DNA of 50,490 bases from JBALVT01 sp045110675 (GTDB lineage Bacteria > Pseudomonadota > Gammaproteobacteria > Pseudomonadales > Halieaceae). Numbering within the stretch: the first letter of the stretch is position 1; every line of letters starts with the position of its first letter. The notes below the pieces were generated by a model. It made no database searches and was not told the origin of the DNA. It worked only from the letters and a program-made list of their open reading frames with translations. The stretch is taken from positions 1 to 50,490 of the forward strand of contig JBGCGJ010000069.1 of assembly GCA_045110675.1 (NCBI GenBank), written 5' to 3'. The position numbers and the translations under genes were made by a program. Below, piece after piece: positions 22,984-32,662 of this stretch.

Positions 22984-23868
22984 ATGCGAACTTACGCAAA
23001 CAACGCACACTTACAATCCGCCATTCGCACCTTGCGTCAAAGCGGACAGTCCATTGCATTTGTCCCAACCATGGGCAATCTGCATGAAGGTCACCTGAAG
23101 TTAGTTCGTAAAGCGGCAACACTCTGCGATGTCGTCGTGGTGAGTATTTTCGTCAATCCCCTGCAATTCGGAGCCAATGAAGACTTGGATTCCTACCCTC
23201 GGACTATGGCGTCCGACAAAGAGAAACTGTTCAGTGAAGGCGTACAGGTTTTATACGCGCCGGGCGTCGAAGAAATCTACCCCGAAGGTATGGCGGCCCA
23301 GACCCAAGTCCAGGTACCGGAGCTGGCAGATACCTTATGTGGCAGCAACCGACCCGGCCATTTCAATGGCGTCACCACGGTCGTCACAAAGCTGTTTAAC
23401 ATCGTACAGCCGGATGTTGCCGTGTTTGGGGAAAAGGACTTTCAGCAATTGTCCATTATTCGCAAGATGGTCGCCGATCTGTGCATGCCGATCGAAATTA
23501 AGGGTGTCGCTACATCAAGAGATGAAGACGGCTTGGCTCGCAGTTCGCGCAATGGCTTTTTAAACGCTGAGCAGCGCTCCATCGCCCCGATTATTCACCA
23601 GACCTTGATGACCTGCAGGGAAGCGATAGCGTGTGGCTTCGATAACTTTCTACAGTTGGAATCTCACGCCCGCATGAAATTACTGCAGGCAGGATTTGAA
23701 CCGGACTACTTCGCAATTCGCGACGCCAAAACGCTCAGGGCGGTTACCGAAGATACGGAGGAAGTTGCGATCCTTGCCGCAGCGAAATTGGGCACCACTC
23801 GGCTGATCGACAATGTCAGGTTAAGCGTCAACCCGGTTTCAGACTGGGGCATGCTGGCAACGCAGTAA
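22984..23868 (+). CDS. panC: Pantothenate synthetase
   Basis: The 294-aa ATP-dependent ligase joins pantoate and beta-alanine. The HIGH-type motif is PTMGNLHEGHLKLV, FVNPLQFG and FGEKDFQQL follow, and SSRN marks the C-terminal pantoate region. It is about ten residues longer than the E. coli enzyme. It follows panB after a 278-bp gap. Confidence 0.96.
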   Translation: MRTYANNAHLQSAIRTLRQSGQSIAFVPTMGNLHEGHLKLVRKAATLCDVVVVSIFVNPLQFGANEDLDSYPRTMASDKEKLFSEGVQVLYAPGVEEIYPEGMAAQTQVQVPELADTLCGSNRPGHFNGVTTVVTKLFNIVQPDVAVFGEKDFQQLSIIRKMVADLCMPIEIKGVATSRDEDGLARSSRNGFLNAEQRSIAPIIHQTLMTCREAIACGFDNFLQLESHARMKLLQAGFEPDYFAIRDAKTLRAVTEDTEEVAILAAAKLGTTRLIDNVRLSVNPVSDWGMLATQ

Positions 23869-23965
23869 ACCCTCCGGCGACACCCCCTCGAGTATTGATA
23901 TTTTGCTTATGAGTGCAGCCGCAGTATCATCCTAGATTGTTGAATTTCATACCGGACTCACCACC

Positions 23966-25900
23966 ATGTCAGACTTCCCGACCCACCCAGTTCCTGAAAA
24001 TTTTCAGGACGCTCATATTGATCCAGTGCACTACAAAACCATGTACCAGCGTTCGATTGATGATCCCGAGGGGTTTTGGGGCGATATGGCCAAGGAGTTC
24101 TTAAGCTGGGATCAACCATGGAATAAAGTGGTTTCCGCCGATTTCTCCACTGGCGATGCACAGTGGTTCGCCGGCGGAAAGCTCAACGTAAGCTACAACT
24201 GCATTGATAGACATCTGCCGGAGCGCGCCGAGCAAACCGCGCTAATTTGGGAAGGTGACGACCCCGCAGAGAGCAAACACATCAGTTATGCTCAACTAAA
24301 GGAACAGGTCTGTAAGCTAGCCAATGCACTCAAAGCCCGAGGCGTCAGCAAAGGTGATAGAGTTTGTCTCTACATGCCGATGATTCCCGAGGCGGTGTAC
24401 GCTATGTTGGCGTGCACACGAATTGGGGCCGTTCATTCTGTCGTATTTGGAGGTTTTTCCCCGGACGCATTAAAAGACAGAATATTGGATTCAGATTGCC
24501 AGGTGCTCATTACCGCCGACGAAGGGGTTCGCAGCGGTAAATCTATTCCTCTTAAGGTAAACGCGGACAAGGCTCTGGCCTCGTGCCCTAACGTACATAC
24601 CTGCCTGGTAGTGGAACGTACATCTGCACAACTTGATGACTGGCGCCAAGGGCGCGACGTCTGGTACCACGAGCTTACTGAGGCCGCTGATAGCGAATGC
24701 ATCCCGGAATCGATGGACGCGGAAGACCCTCTTTTCATCCTCTATACCTCCGGGTCAACGGGTAAGCCCAAGGGTGTTTTGCATACAACGGGCGGCTATC
24801 TACTTCAGGCCGCCATGACCTTCAAATACACCTTCGATTATCGAGAAGGTGAAGTGTACTGGTGCACCGCTGATGTTGGGTGGGTGACAGGTCATACGTA
24901 TATTGTGTACGGCCCGCTGTGCAATGGCGCTATTTCTCTTGTGTTTGAAGGTGTACCCACCTATCCCGATGCTGGCCGCTGTTGGGAAGTTGTTGACAAG
25001 CATCAGGTCAACACATTCTACACAGCGCCCACGGCGATTCGCGCCTTGCAAGCAGTAGGCGATGAGCCGGTAAAACGCAGCTCTCGCGCCAGTCTGCGCT
25101 TGCTGGGGTCAGTCGGCGAACCCATTAATCCGGAAGCCTGGGAGTGGTATCACACCGTAGTCGGCGATTCCCGGTGCCCGATTGTCGACACCTGGTGGCA
25201 AACCGAGACTGGCGCGCATATGATCACCCCTCTACCCGGAGCGACACCGCTAAAACCAGGCTCTGCTTCATTCCCTTTCTTTGGAGTTGACCTGGCACTA
25301 CTGGGCGAAGATGGCAGCGAGATCGAAGGAGCAGGTGCGGGATATCTCGCGATTAAATCGTCCTGGCCCGCGCAGATTCGCTCGGTGTATGGCGATCACA
25401 AGCGGTTTACCGAAACCTACTTCAGTCACTATGACGGTTACTACTTTACCGGCGACGGCGCAAAACGCGACGAGGACGGTTACTACTGGATTACCGGACG
25501 GGTTGACGACGTGTTAAACGTGTCTGGCCACCGTATGGGTACCGCCGAAGTTGAGAGTGCGCTGGTACTTCACGACGATATCGCCGAAGCGGCAGTGGTA
25601 GGCTATCCACATGACATCAAAGGTCAGGGAATATACTGCTACGTGACTCCCATGAACGGCGTTGAGCCAAACGATGTCCTTCTTAAAGAGTTGATCGCAA
25701 TTTGCGTGAAAGAAATTGGGCCCATCGCCAAGCCCGACATCATACAGTGGGCGCCCGCCCTGCCAAAAACCCGCTCTGGAAAAATCATGAGGCGTATATT
25801 ACGCAAGATTGCTGAGAACGAACTGGAGTCTCTGGGAGATACCAGCACATTGGCAGACCCATCGGTGGTCGAAAACCTGGTCGCCAATCGGCAGCAATAA
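23966..25900 (+). CDS. acs: Acetate-CoA ligase (acetyl-CoA synthetase)
   Basis: The 644-aa AMP-forming enzyme converts acetate, ATP and CoA to acetyl-CoA. It has the P-loop YTSGSTGKPKGV, DTWWQTETG, the YYFTGDGA segment and the C-terminal KTRSGKIMRR, whose lysine is the regulatory acetylation site of this family. Length equals the usual bacterial Acs. A strong terminator follows its stop. Confidence 0.97.
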   Translation: MSDFPTHPVPENFQDAHIDPVHYKTMYQRSIDDPEGFWGDMAKEFLSWDQPWNKVVSADFSTGDAQWFAGGKLNVSYNCIDRHLPERAEQTALIWEGDDPAESKHISYAQLKEQVCKLANALKARGVSKGDRVCLYMPMIPEAVYAMLACTRIGAVHSVVFGGFSPDALKDRILDSDCQVLITADEGVRSGKSIPLKVNADKALASCPNVHTCLVVERTSAQLDDWRQGRDVWYHELTEAADSECIPESMDAEDPLFILYTSGSTGKPKGVLHTTGGYLLQAAMTFKYTFDYREGEVYWCTADVGWVTGHTYIVYGPLCNGAISLVFEGVPTYPDAGRCWEVVDKHQVNTFYTAPTAIRALQAVGDEPVKRSSRASLRLLGSVGEPINPEAWEWYHTVVGDSRCPIVDTWWQTETGAHMITPLPGATPLKPGSASFPFFGVDLALLGEDGSEIEGAGAGYLAIKSSWPAQIRSVYGDHKRFTETYFSHYDGYYFTGDGAKRDEDGYYWITGRVDDVLNVSGHRMGTAEVESALVLHDDIAEAAVVGYPHDIKGQGIYCYVTPMNGVEPNDVLLKELIAICVKEIGPIAKPDIIQWAPALPKTRSGKIMRRILRKIAENELESLGDTSTLADPSVVENLVANRQQ

Positions 25901-25910
25901 CCAAACAAAA

Positions 25911-25940
25911 AAAAGCCCTATCTTCCGATAGGGCTCTTTT
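25911..25940. terminator. Bidirectional Rho-independent terminator between acs and pnp
   Basis: An 8-bp stem (GCCCTATC/GATAGGGC) with loop TTCC is flanked by an A-run on the left and TCTTTT on the right. It can end acs transcripts on the plus strand and pnp transcripts on the minus strand, where the T-run is eight bases. Confidence 0.9.
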
Positions 25941-25983
25941 GGCTACTGAGAGTTACCTCTCAACCGTTCTTACGTCAGCTAAT

Positions 25984-28104
25984 TTACTCGGCGGCTTCCT
26001 GAGCAGGAGCTTCTGCAGCTTCGTCTTCTAGCAACTCTTTAATAGAGAGCTTAATGCGACCACGTGCGTCGACGTCAAGGACCTTAACTCGGATTTCCTG
26101 GCCTTCGCTAAGGTGGTCGGTAACATTCTCAACACGCTCATTGGCGATCTGGGAAATGTGTACCAATCCATCTTTGCCCGGAAGTATATTCACGAATGCA
26201 GCGAAGTCGACAATACGTGCAACAGTGCCAGTATAAATCGCACCCACTTCCGCCTCAGCTGTGATTTCTTCAACCAAAGCCACTGCCTTATCGCGAGATG
26301 CCATGTCAGGCCCGAAGATGCGAACTGTTCCGTCGTCGTCGATATCGACAGTGGCTCCAGACTGCTCGGTAATGGAACGAATCATCGCTCCGCCCTTACC
26401 GATAATGTCGCGGATTTTGTCGGAATCAACTTTCAAGGTCATCATGCTGGGAGCATTTTCTGAAGTAATGGTACGCGGCGCGCCCAGAACTTGATTCATT
26501 TGACCAAGAATATGCAAACGTGCAGTCAGGGCCTGGCTCAGAGCCACTTCCATAATTTGCTCGTTGATACCCTCAATCTTGATATCCATTTGCAAGGCAG
26601 TGATGCCGTCAGCGGTACCGGCCACTTTAAAGTCCATGTCACCCAGGTGGTCTTCGTCGCCGAGGATGTCGGTGAGAACAGCAAACTGATTGCCATCTTT
26701 AACCAGACCCATCGCAATGCCCGCTACCGGAGCGCTTAGCGGCACGCCAGCGGCCATCATGGCCAATGAACCACCACAGACGGAAGCCATAGAGCTCGAA
26801 CCGTTGGATTCTGTGATTTCGGATACAACACGAATGGTATAGGGAAAATCATCTTGATTGGGCAAAACAGCAGCCAGACCGCGACGTGCCAAACGACCGT
26901 GCCCTACTTCACGACGGTTGGTAAATCCAACACGGCCCGCTTCACCTACAGAATAAGGAGGGAAGTTGTAGTGCAACATGAATGGGTCGCGTCGCTCTCC
27001 TTCAAGAGCGTCGATGATTTGTGAATCACGTGTTGAACCCAGAGTAACTGCACAGATAGCCTGAGTTTCACCGCGAGTGAACAACGCCGAACCGTGAGCT
27101 TTCTTAAGAAGATCTACTTCACAGGCGATGGCGCGAACAGTTTGACCGTCGCGGCCGTCAATACGAGGCTCGCCCGCCAGAATGCGCTTTCGAACAATGC
27201 TCTTTTCAAGTGACTTGAAAACATCTTTGATTTCATCAGCAGAAGGGCCAGCTTCAACCGCCAATGCCTCAACACAGGCATTGCGAATTTCGCCAACACG
27301 CTCGTATCGAGCTGCCTTTTCAGTGATGCGATAGGCTTCACCCAGGTCAGCATGAACTTGCGCTTCAACAGCAGACATTAGCTCAGTGTTAGCAGGTTCA
27401 CCTTCCCAGCTCCACGACGGCTTGCCGGCTTCTGCCGCCAACTCACGAATGGCTTGGATCACAACTTGCATTTCCTGATGGGCAAACAATACCGCGCCCA
27501 GCATTTGATCTTCAGACAGCTCTTCCGCTTCTGATTCAACCATTAGCACCGCATCTTCTGTGCCGGCCACAACCATGTTCAGCTTGCTGGTTTCCAACTG
27601 TGGATAAGTCGGGTTCAGAATGTAGCCTTCAGATTCGGTAAAGCCCACACGAGCGCCGCCGATAGGACCATTGAAAGGGCAACCCGATACGGCCAGAGCC
27701 GCTGAGGTACCAATCATGGCAACGATATCAGGATCGATGTGCTTGTCCGCAGACACAACAGTACAAATCACCTGAACTTCGTTCATGAAACCATCGGGAA
27801 ACAGCGGGCGAATCGGACGATCTATAAGACGTGAGGTCAGAGTTTCTTTTTCGCTAGGACGTGCTTCGCGCTTAAAGAAACCACCTGGGATTTTACCGAC
27901 TGCATAGGCTTTTTCAGTGTAGTGGACAGCCAGGGGAAAGAAATCTCGCCCTGGACGAGCCGTTTTTTCTGCGACCACGGTAGCAAGTACCGAGGTATTT
28001 TCGACGGTGACCAGAACCGCGCCGCTTGCCTGTCTGGCGATTCGACCGGTTTCCAGTGTGACTGTTTGGCCACCGTACTGGAACGTTTTAGTTACTGGAT
28101 TCAC
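25984..28104 (-). CDS. pnp: Polyribonucleotide nucleotidyltransferase (PNPase)
   Basis: The 706-aa phosphorolytic 3'-5' exoribonuclease has two RNase PH domains. The second holds the catalytic DxxxxxMDFK region (GDEDHLGDMDFKVAGT). A KH domain (RDIIGKGGAMIRSI) and a C-terminal S1 domain (GTVARIVDFAAFVNILPGKDGLVH) follow. It is the last gene of the leftward rimP-to-pnp block. A large hairpin precedes it. Confidence 0.97.
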   Translation of the reverse strand: MNPVTKTFQYGGQTVTLETGRIARQASGAVLVTVENTSVLATVVAEKTARPGRDFFPLAVHYTEKAYAVGKIPGGFFKREARPSEKETLTSRLIDRPIRPLFPDGFMNEVQVICTVVSADKHIDPDIVAMIGTSAALAVSGCPFNGPIGGARVGFTESEGYILNPTYPQLETSKLNMVVAGTEDAVLMVESEAEELSEDQMLGAVLFAHQEMQVVIQAIRELAAEAGKPSWSWEGEPANTELMSAVEAQVHADLGEAYRITEKAARYERVGEIRNACVEALAVEAGPSADEIKDVFKSLEKSIVRKRILAGEPRIDGRDGQTVRAIACEVDLLKKAHGSALFTRGETQAICAVTLGSTRDSQIIDALEGERRDPFMLHYNFPPYSVGEAGRVGFTNRREVGHGRLARRGLAAVLPNQDDFPYTIRVVSEITESNGSSSMASVCGGSLAMMAAGVPLSAPVAGIAMGLVKDGNQFAVLTDILGDEDHLGDMDFKVAGTADGITALQMDIKIEGINEQIMEVALSQALTARLHILGQMNQVLGAPRTITSENAPSMMTLKVDSDKIRDIIGKGGAMIRSITEQSGATVDIDDDGTVRIFGPDMASRDKAVALVEEITAEAEVGAIYTGTVARIVDFAAFVNILPGKDGLVHISQIANERVENVTDHLSEGQEIRVKVLDVDARGRIKLSIKELLEDEAAEAPAQEAAE

Positions 28105-28142
28105 AATTATTCTCCAATTTTTTATAGAGCTCTTGTATGGGA

Positions 28143-28183
28143 GTAACGAGGTGCACTTTTCATTTCTGTGCTGCCCTCGTTAC
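28143..28183 (-). promoter_or_regulatory. rpsO-pnp intercistronic hairpin
   Basis: GTAACGAGG and CCTCGTTAC at the outer ends pair perfectly, and inner GCAC/GTGC extends the stem. No T-run follows on the minus strand, so it is not a terminator. In E. coli a long hairpin at the same place is cut by RNase III and mediates PNPase autoregulation; I infer the same role. Confidence 0.65.
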
Positions 28184-28193
28184 AAGTTGTCGC

Positions 28194-28463
28194 TTATCGA
28201 CGCAGACCTAATCGCTTGATCAGCTCGGCATATCGCGCGGTGTTTTTACGCTTCAGATAGTCCAGCAATTTACGGCGCTGGTTTACCATGCGGATCAAAC
28301 CGCGGCGGGAGTGGTGATCGTGTTTGTGTGCCTGAAAATGTCCCTGTAGCTGTTCGATATTTGCTGTCAACAGCGCTACTTGAACTTCAGGTGAACCAGT
28401 GTCACCTTCACCGGTTTGGTAATCTTTTACGATTTCTGCTTTCTTTTCTGCATTTAAAGCCAT
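28194..28463 (-). CDS. rpsO: 30S ribosomal protein S15
   Basis: From ATG 28463 the protein is 89 aa, the E. coli S15 length. It shows GDTGSPEVQVALLT, HSRRGLIRMVNQRRKLLDYLK and the C-terminal IKRLGLRR. S15 is a primary binder of 16S rRNA in the central domain. The twelve codons upstream in frame are excluded because they are not family-like. Confidence 0.97.
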   Translation of the reverse strand: MALNAEKKAEIVKDYQTGEGDTGSPEVQVALLTANIEQLQGHFQAHKHDHHSRRGLIRMVNQRRKLLDYLKRKNTARYAELIKRLGLRR

Positions 28464-28535
28464 TGTATCTTCCTCATTTAATCTGCGAGCGATGAACAAC
28501 CATCATTTGGTCTATTCCATCGCATTTATAAAAGA

Positions 28536-28566
28536 GCCAGTCCGTGCAGATTAACAGACTGGTTCG
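28536..28566 (-). terminator. Probable attenuator/terminator between truB and rpsO
   Basis: On the minus strand AACCAGTC and GACTGG pair around a loop, and CTCTTTTAT follows. This is a moderate intrinsic terminator that may let only part of the infB-truB transcript run into rpsO. Confidence 0.5.
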
Positions 28567-28568
28567 CG

Positions 28569-29498
28569 TCACCCGTTGGTGACAATCAGTCGACGAGGCG
28601 CCACGCGCCCATCGTCCAATATTTCTCCTATGCCCAGAAACTCTCCGGTTTCCAAGGCGATGCGCACCATACCACTACCCGGCGCATTTGGCACCAACAC
28701 AGGCTGCCCTTGTCTCATGTAAAAGCCACTGGATTCAGTAAGTGCAACTAAAGGGATCTCTCCCAAGGCTGCATCAGAAGGCAACAGCAAGGCATCCATT
28801 TCTGCCTCCAGGCCCTCGTCTTTCAAAGCTTCCAGTGCCGGCATCGATATACAATCATCGATTCCAAAGGGGCCTGATTGAGTGCGCCTAAGTGCTATCA
28901 CATGCGCACCACACCCCAGCGCCTTACCTAAATCTTCTGCAATTGAGCGAACGTAAGTGCCCTTGCTACACCGTATCTCAACATCCACTTCGGGAAGGAG
29001 ACCAGGCCGAAATGCCTTGAGCGCCAATCTGTGAATTGTCACTCGGCGAACCTTTCGCTCAACTTCCTTACCTTGCCTGGCCAACTTATATAACGGCTGA
29101 CCCTCGTGCTTTATCGCCGAAAACATTGAGGGGATCTGCTCGATATCTCCTCTAAACGCCTCCAATGCCAATTCGACATTTTCTTTCGAAACACCGCTGG
29201 CATCTTGCTCTTCTAACAACTCACCTTCGGAATCACCCGAGGCGGTTGTCTTACCTAACAAAAATGTACTTTCGTAGGCTTTGTCCGCATCCAGTAAATA
29301 CTGGGAAAACTTGGTTGCCTCTCCGAAGCATAACGGTAAGACACCGGTTGCCAATGGATCCAGGCTACCGGTGTGCCCCGCTTTGGCAGCGAAGTATAGC
29401 CGCTTGGCCTGTTGGAGCGCCCGGTTCGAGCTAACACCCAAGGGCTTGTCTAACAGTAAAATTCCATCCAGAGGTCGGCCGCGACCACGCCGCGCCAC
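28569..29498 (-). CDS. truB: tRNA pseudouridine-55 synthase
   Basis: The 309-aa enzyme modifies U55 in the T-loop of tRNAs. It shows GILLLDKPLGVSSN, the catalytic block GHTGSLDPLATGVLPLCFGEATK with Asp47, and RCSKGTYVRSIAEDLG. The C-terminal extension is of the proteobacterial type. It follows rbfA by five bases. Confidence 0.96.
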   Translation of the reverse strand: MARRGRGRPLDGILLLDKPLGVSSNRALQQAKRLYFAAKAGHTGSLDPLATGVLPLCFGEATKFSQYLLDADKAYESTFLLGKTTASGDSEGELLEEQDASGVSKENVELALEAFRGDIEQIPSMFSAIKHEGQPLYKLARQGKEVERKVRRVTIHRLALKAFRPGLLPEVDVEIRCSKGTYVRSIAEDLGKALGCGAHVIALRRTQSGPFGIDDCISMPALEALKDEGLEAEMDALLLPSDAALGEIPLVALTESSGFYMRQGQPVLVPNAPGSGMVRIALETGEFLGIGEILDDGRVAPRRLIVTNG

Positions 29499-29503
29499 CT
29501 CAG

Positions 29504-29908
29504 CTAATCCTCTTGATTGGCATCGTCGGTTCGTAAACCCAAAGCTCGGTCTGCGTCAGCCGCTTTGCCTATCAAATCTTCCAAATACCTGCCGCGTCCC
29601 ACACTGGTATCAAAATAAAATCGAAGTTGTGGCACGCTGCGCATTGCGCTGCTTCGGGACAATTGGGTGCGTAAAAAACCAGCGGCTTTATTTAGTACCG
29701 CAGTGGACTCCTCAACACCTTCTTCACTCTCCTTGGTATTCAACACCGTGTAATGCACTTTCGCATGACCCATATCGCGACTGACATCAACGCCAGTGAC
29801 GCTCACCATGCCAACACGGGGGTCACGAATTTCTCGTTGAATCAATCCAGCCAATTCTCTTTGCAGATAATCAGCGACCCGTTGGGTCCGGCTATATTCC
29901 TTTGCCAT
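29504..29908 (-). CDS. rbfA: 30S ribosome-binding factor A
   Basis: The 134-aa cold-shock ribosome maturation factor has the N-terminal RTQRVADYLQREL helix, IQREIRDPRVGMVSVTGVDVSRDMGHAKV, and the VPQLRFYFDTSVGRG strand. It acts in 16S 5'-end maturation. It lies between infB (12 bases) and truB (5 bases) in the conserved block. Confidence 0.96.
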   Translation of the reverse strand: MAKEYSRTQRVADYLQRELAGLIQREIRDPRVGMVSVTGVDVSRDMGHAKVHYTVLNTKESEEGVEESTAVLNKAAGFLRTQLSRSSAMRSVPQLRFYFDTSVGRGRYLEDLIGKAADADRALGLRTDDANQED

Positions 29909-29920
29909 ACCAGGTTTCGC

Positions 29921-32608
29921 CTACAAAGAGCGGGCGATCTCCTTCACTTCAAACACTTCTATGGAATCGCCTACTTTGACATCGGTATAGTTTTTAACGC
30001 CGATACCACACTCGGTTCCATTGCGTACTTCGTTTGCATCGTCCTTAAAGCGGCGCAGCGATTCCAGTTCACCTTCATAAATCACCACGTTATCGCGTAA
30101 CACGCGAATCGGTTTAGATCTAAATACAGTTCCTTCGATCACCATGCAACCTGCAATGAGACCAAACTTCGGCGAACTGAACACGTCGCGAACCTCGGCA
30201 ATACCAACAATCTCCTCGCGCAGCTCTGGTGCCAACATACCTGAAAGCGCATCACGAACATCGTCGATCAGATCGTAGATCACTTTGTAGTAGCGTAAAT
30301 CAACGCCTTCTTCGTCGACCAGCTTACGCGCAGCATTGTCGGCCCGAACATTAAACCCAAACATGACCGCGTCGGCAGTCATCGCCAAGGCAACTTCGGT
30401 TTCAGTGATACCACCAACACCGCCGGAAACAATATTCACTTGTACTTCGTCATTACCCAGATCTAACAGAGCACTTTGGATAGCTTCTAGCGAACCGCGC
30501 ACATCCGCTTTAACGACAACGTTGAGGTTCTTTTTCTGACCCGCCGACATACTGGCAAACATATTGTCCAGTTTGCTGGCCTGCTGGCGTTGCATTTTAC
30601 TGCTGCGAGTTTTCTCTTGGCGGAAGTCGGCCATTTCTCTGGCCTGCTTTTCACTTTCCACGACCGCGAAGCTATCCCCTGCATCAGGAGTGCCATCCAA
30701 GCCCAAAATCTCCACGGGAATACTGGGACCTGCTTCAGCAATCTGTTTACCATTCTCATCCAACATGGCGCGAACACGACCGTATTGCAAACCGGCCAAT
30801 ACAATATCGCCTTTGCGGAGCGTACCACTTTGAATTAACAGGGAAGCCACTGAACCGCGGCCTTTATCCAATCGAGATTCGATGACAATACCTTGTGCCG
30901 GAACATCTTTGGCCGCTGTCAGCTCAAGTAACTCAGCTTGCAGCAAAACAGCGTCCAACAGGGCATCGATGCCGTCACCGGTAATGGCAGATACATTAAT
31001 AAACTGTGTATCGCCGCCCCACTCCTCGGGAATAACTTCTTTGGCCGACAACTCATTCTTAACTCGCTCAGGGTCGGCGCCCTCTTTGTCCATTTTGTTC
31101 ACTGCAACAATCAGTGGAACACCCGCAGCACGCGCATGCGCTACCGCTTCTTCAGTTTGCGGCATGACACCGTCGTCACCGGCAACCACCAATATAACGA
31201 TGTCGGTACTTTGAGCACCTCGAGCTCGCATTGCGGTAAATGCTGCGTGTCCTGGAGTATCAAGAAACGAGATCATGCCCTTATCGGTATCAACGTGATA
31301 TGCACCGATATGTTGGGTAATACCGCCAGCCTCACCGGAGGCAACTCGCGACTTGCGGATGTAGTCGAGAAGCGATGTCTTACCGTGGTCAACATGACCC
31401 ATCACTGTGACAACTGGCGCACGAGGCTCGAGAGTACCCTCTCGTTGCGCGAGAGCCTCCACCAAATTATCTTCCAGCGCATCTTCGCTCACAAATTTAA
31501 CTTTGTGACCCATTTCTTCGATTACCAAGGTGGCGGTATCCAAGTCAATCATTTGATTGATGGTGGCCATAACGCCCATCTTCATCAGTTCCTTGATCAC
31601 CTGGCCTGTCTTAATCGACATGCGCTGAGCAAGATCGGCAACAGAGGTCAGTTCACCCACTTCAACTTCGTGAACTTTTCTCTCCGTGGGCATTTCAAAA
31701 CCGTGTTTGCTGTGCTCCTCATGGGTGCGCTGCATTTTCTTGCGACCGCGACGTCTCGCTGCTCCGTTCTCAGCTGCATCCAGATCTGACAGGGACAGAT
31801 TGTGACCGCGCTTTTTCCCGCGCCCAGCGCCGGGAGCGCGCTCCAGGCGACTTCGGCCAGGACCCGCTTTTCGTCTTTGCTCTTCGGGATTGGCCACGGG
31901 CGCATCGTGCAAACGCTTCGGCCGAGTCTTGCCACCGGAAGTTTCTTTCCCTGAGGGCGCGGCATTAACCTGCGCTTTCGCGGCAGCTTCCGCTTTTAAT
32001 CGCTCTTCTTCAGCTTTGCGAGCTGCAGCTGCAGCCTGGCGTGCTGCCGTATCATCGGCTTCCTGTTGCTTTCGACGTGCTGCGGCGCGCTGACGCAGAA
32101 CTTCGGGATCCATATTGGCAGGATCGTCATCAACTTCAGGCTCTTCCTCAACAAATTCATCGACAAAATCCGGGGCCTCTGCAGCGACCGGCTCTTGCGC
32201 TCCAACTTCTTGTGGCGCAGCCGATTCTGCGGCCAGTGGAGTCTCTTCAACCTCAGTGGATGCATTTTCCGCCGCCGCTTCTTCGGCAGCGGCAGCTTCC
32301 AGCTCGGCCGCGTCTCGCTTAACGTAGGTACGCTTTTTACGAACCTCAACGCTAACAGTCTTGCGCCCCTGCGATCCGGCAGTTCTCAACGTACTACTGG
32401 TCTTTCGCTTCAGGGTAATTCTCTTGGGCGCACTCGTAGATTCACCGTGACTGCGCTTTAAATAAGTCAGCAGCGTTTGCTTATCCTCATCGGATACGGC
32501 TTCATCCGCATCGGTATGCGGTAAGCCAGCTTCTTTCATCTGCGTTAGCAAACGGTCGGCTGGAGCACCTACCACTTCTGCCAACTGATGTACTGTTACC
32601 TGCGCCAT
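29921..32608 (-). CDS. infB: Translation initiation factor IF-2
   Basis: The 895-aa GTPase has the small N-terminal IF2 domain, a long Ala/Glu/Arg-rich linker (about residues 80-290), a second IF2-N domain, and the G domain from about residue 400. There GHVDHGKT, DTPGH and NKMDKEGA are visible; domains II to IV follow. It brings fMet-tRNA to the 30S subunit. The initiator tRNA gene itself lies about 2.1 kb upstream in the same block. Confidence 0.97.
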   Translation of the reverse strand: MAQVTVHQLAEVVGAPADRLLTQMKEAGLPHTDADEAVSDEDKQTLLTYLKRSHGESTSAPKRITLKRKTSSTLRTAGSQGRKTVSVEVRKKRTYVKRDAAELEAAAAEEAAAENASTEVEETPLAAESAAPQEVGAQEPVAAEAPDFVDEFVEEEPEVDDDPANMDPEVLRQRAAARRKQQEADDTAARQAAAAARKAEEERLKAEAAAKAQVNAAPSGKETSGGKTRPKRLHDAPVANPEEQRRKAGPGRSRLERAPGAGRGKKRGHNLSLSDLDAAENGAARRRGRKKMQRTHEEHSKHGFEMPTERKVHEVEVGELTSVADLAQRMSIKTGQVIKELMKMGVMATINQMIDLDTATLVIEEMGHKVKFVSEDALEDNLVEALAQREGTLEPRAPVVTVMGHVDHGKTSLLDYIRKSRVASGEAGGITQHIGAYHVDTDKGMISFLDTPGHAAFTAMRARGAQSTDIVILVVAGDDGVMPQTEEAVAHARAAGVPLIVAVNKMDKEGADPERVKNELSAKEVIPEEWGGDTQFINVSAITGDGIDALLDAVLLQAELLELTAAKDVPAQGIVIESRLDKGRGSVASLLIQSGTLRKGDIVLAGLQYGRVRAMLDENGKQIAEAGPSIPVEILGLDGTPDAGDSFAVVESEKQAREMADFRQEKTRSSKMQRQQASKLDNMFASMSAGQKKNLNVVVKADVRGSLEAIQSALLDLGNDEVQVNIVSGGVGGITETEVALAMTADAVMFGFNVRADNAARKLVDEEGVDLRYYKVIYDLIDDVRDALSGMLAPELREEIVGIAEVRDVFSSPKFGLIAGCMVIEGTVFRSKPIRVLRDNVVIYEGELESLRRFKDDANEVRNGTECGIGVKNYTDVKVGDSIEVFEVKEIARSL

Positions 32609-32662
32609 ACAATTATCTCCTTAGAACCCAATGTCTTTGCCGTAAAATAACCCTGTGGAAAA

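Noticed and set aside
30938..31789. 283-aa frame antisense to infB
   Set aside because: It is a mirror of the conserved IF-2 coding sequence; no family-like motifs or start signals.
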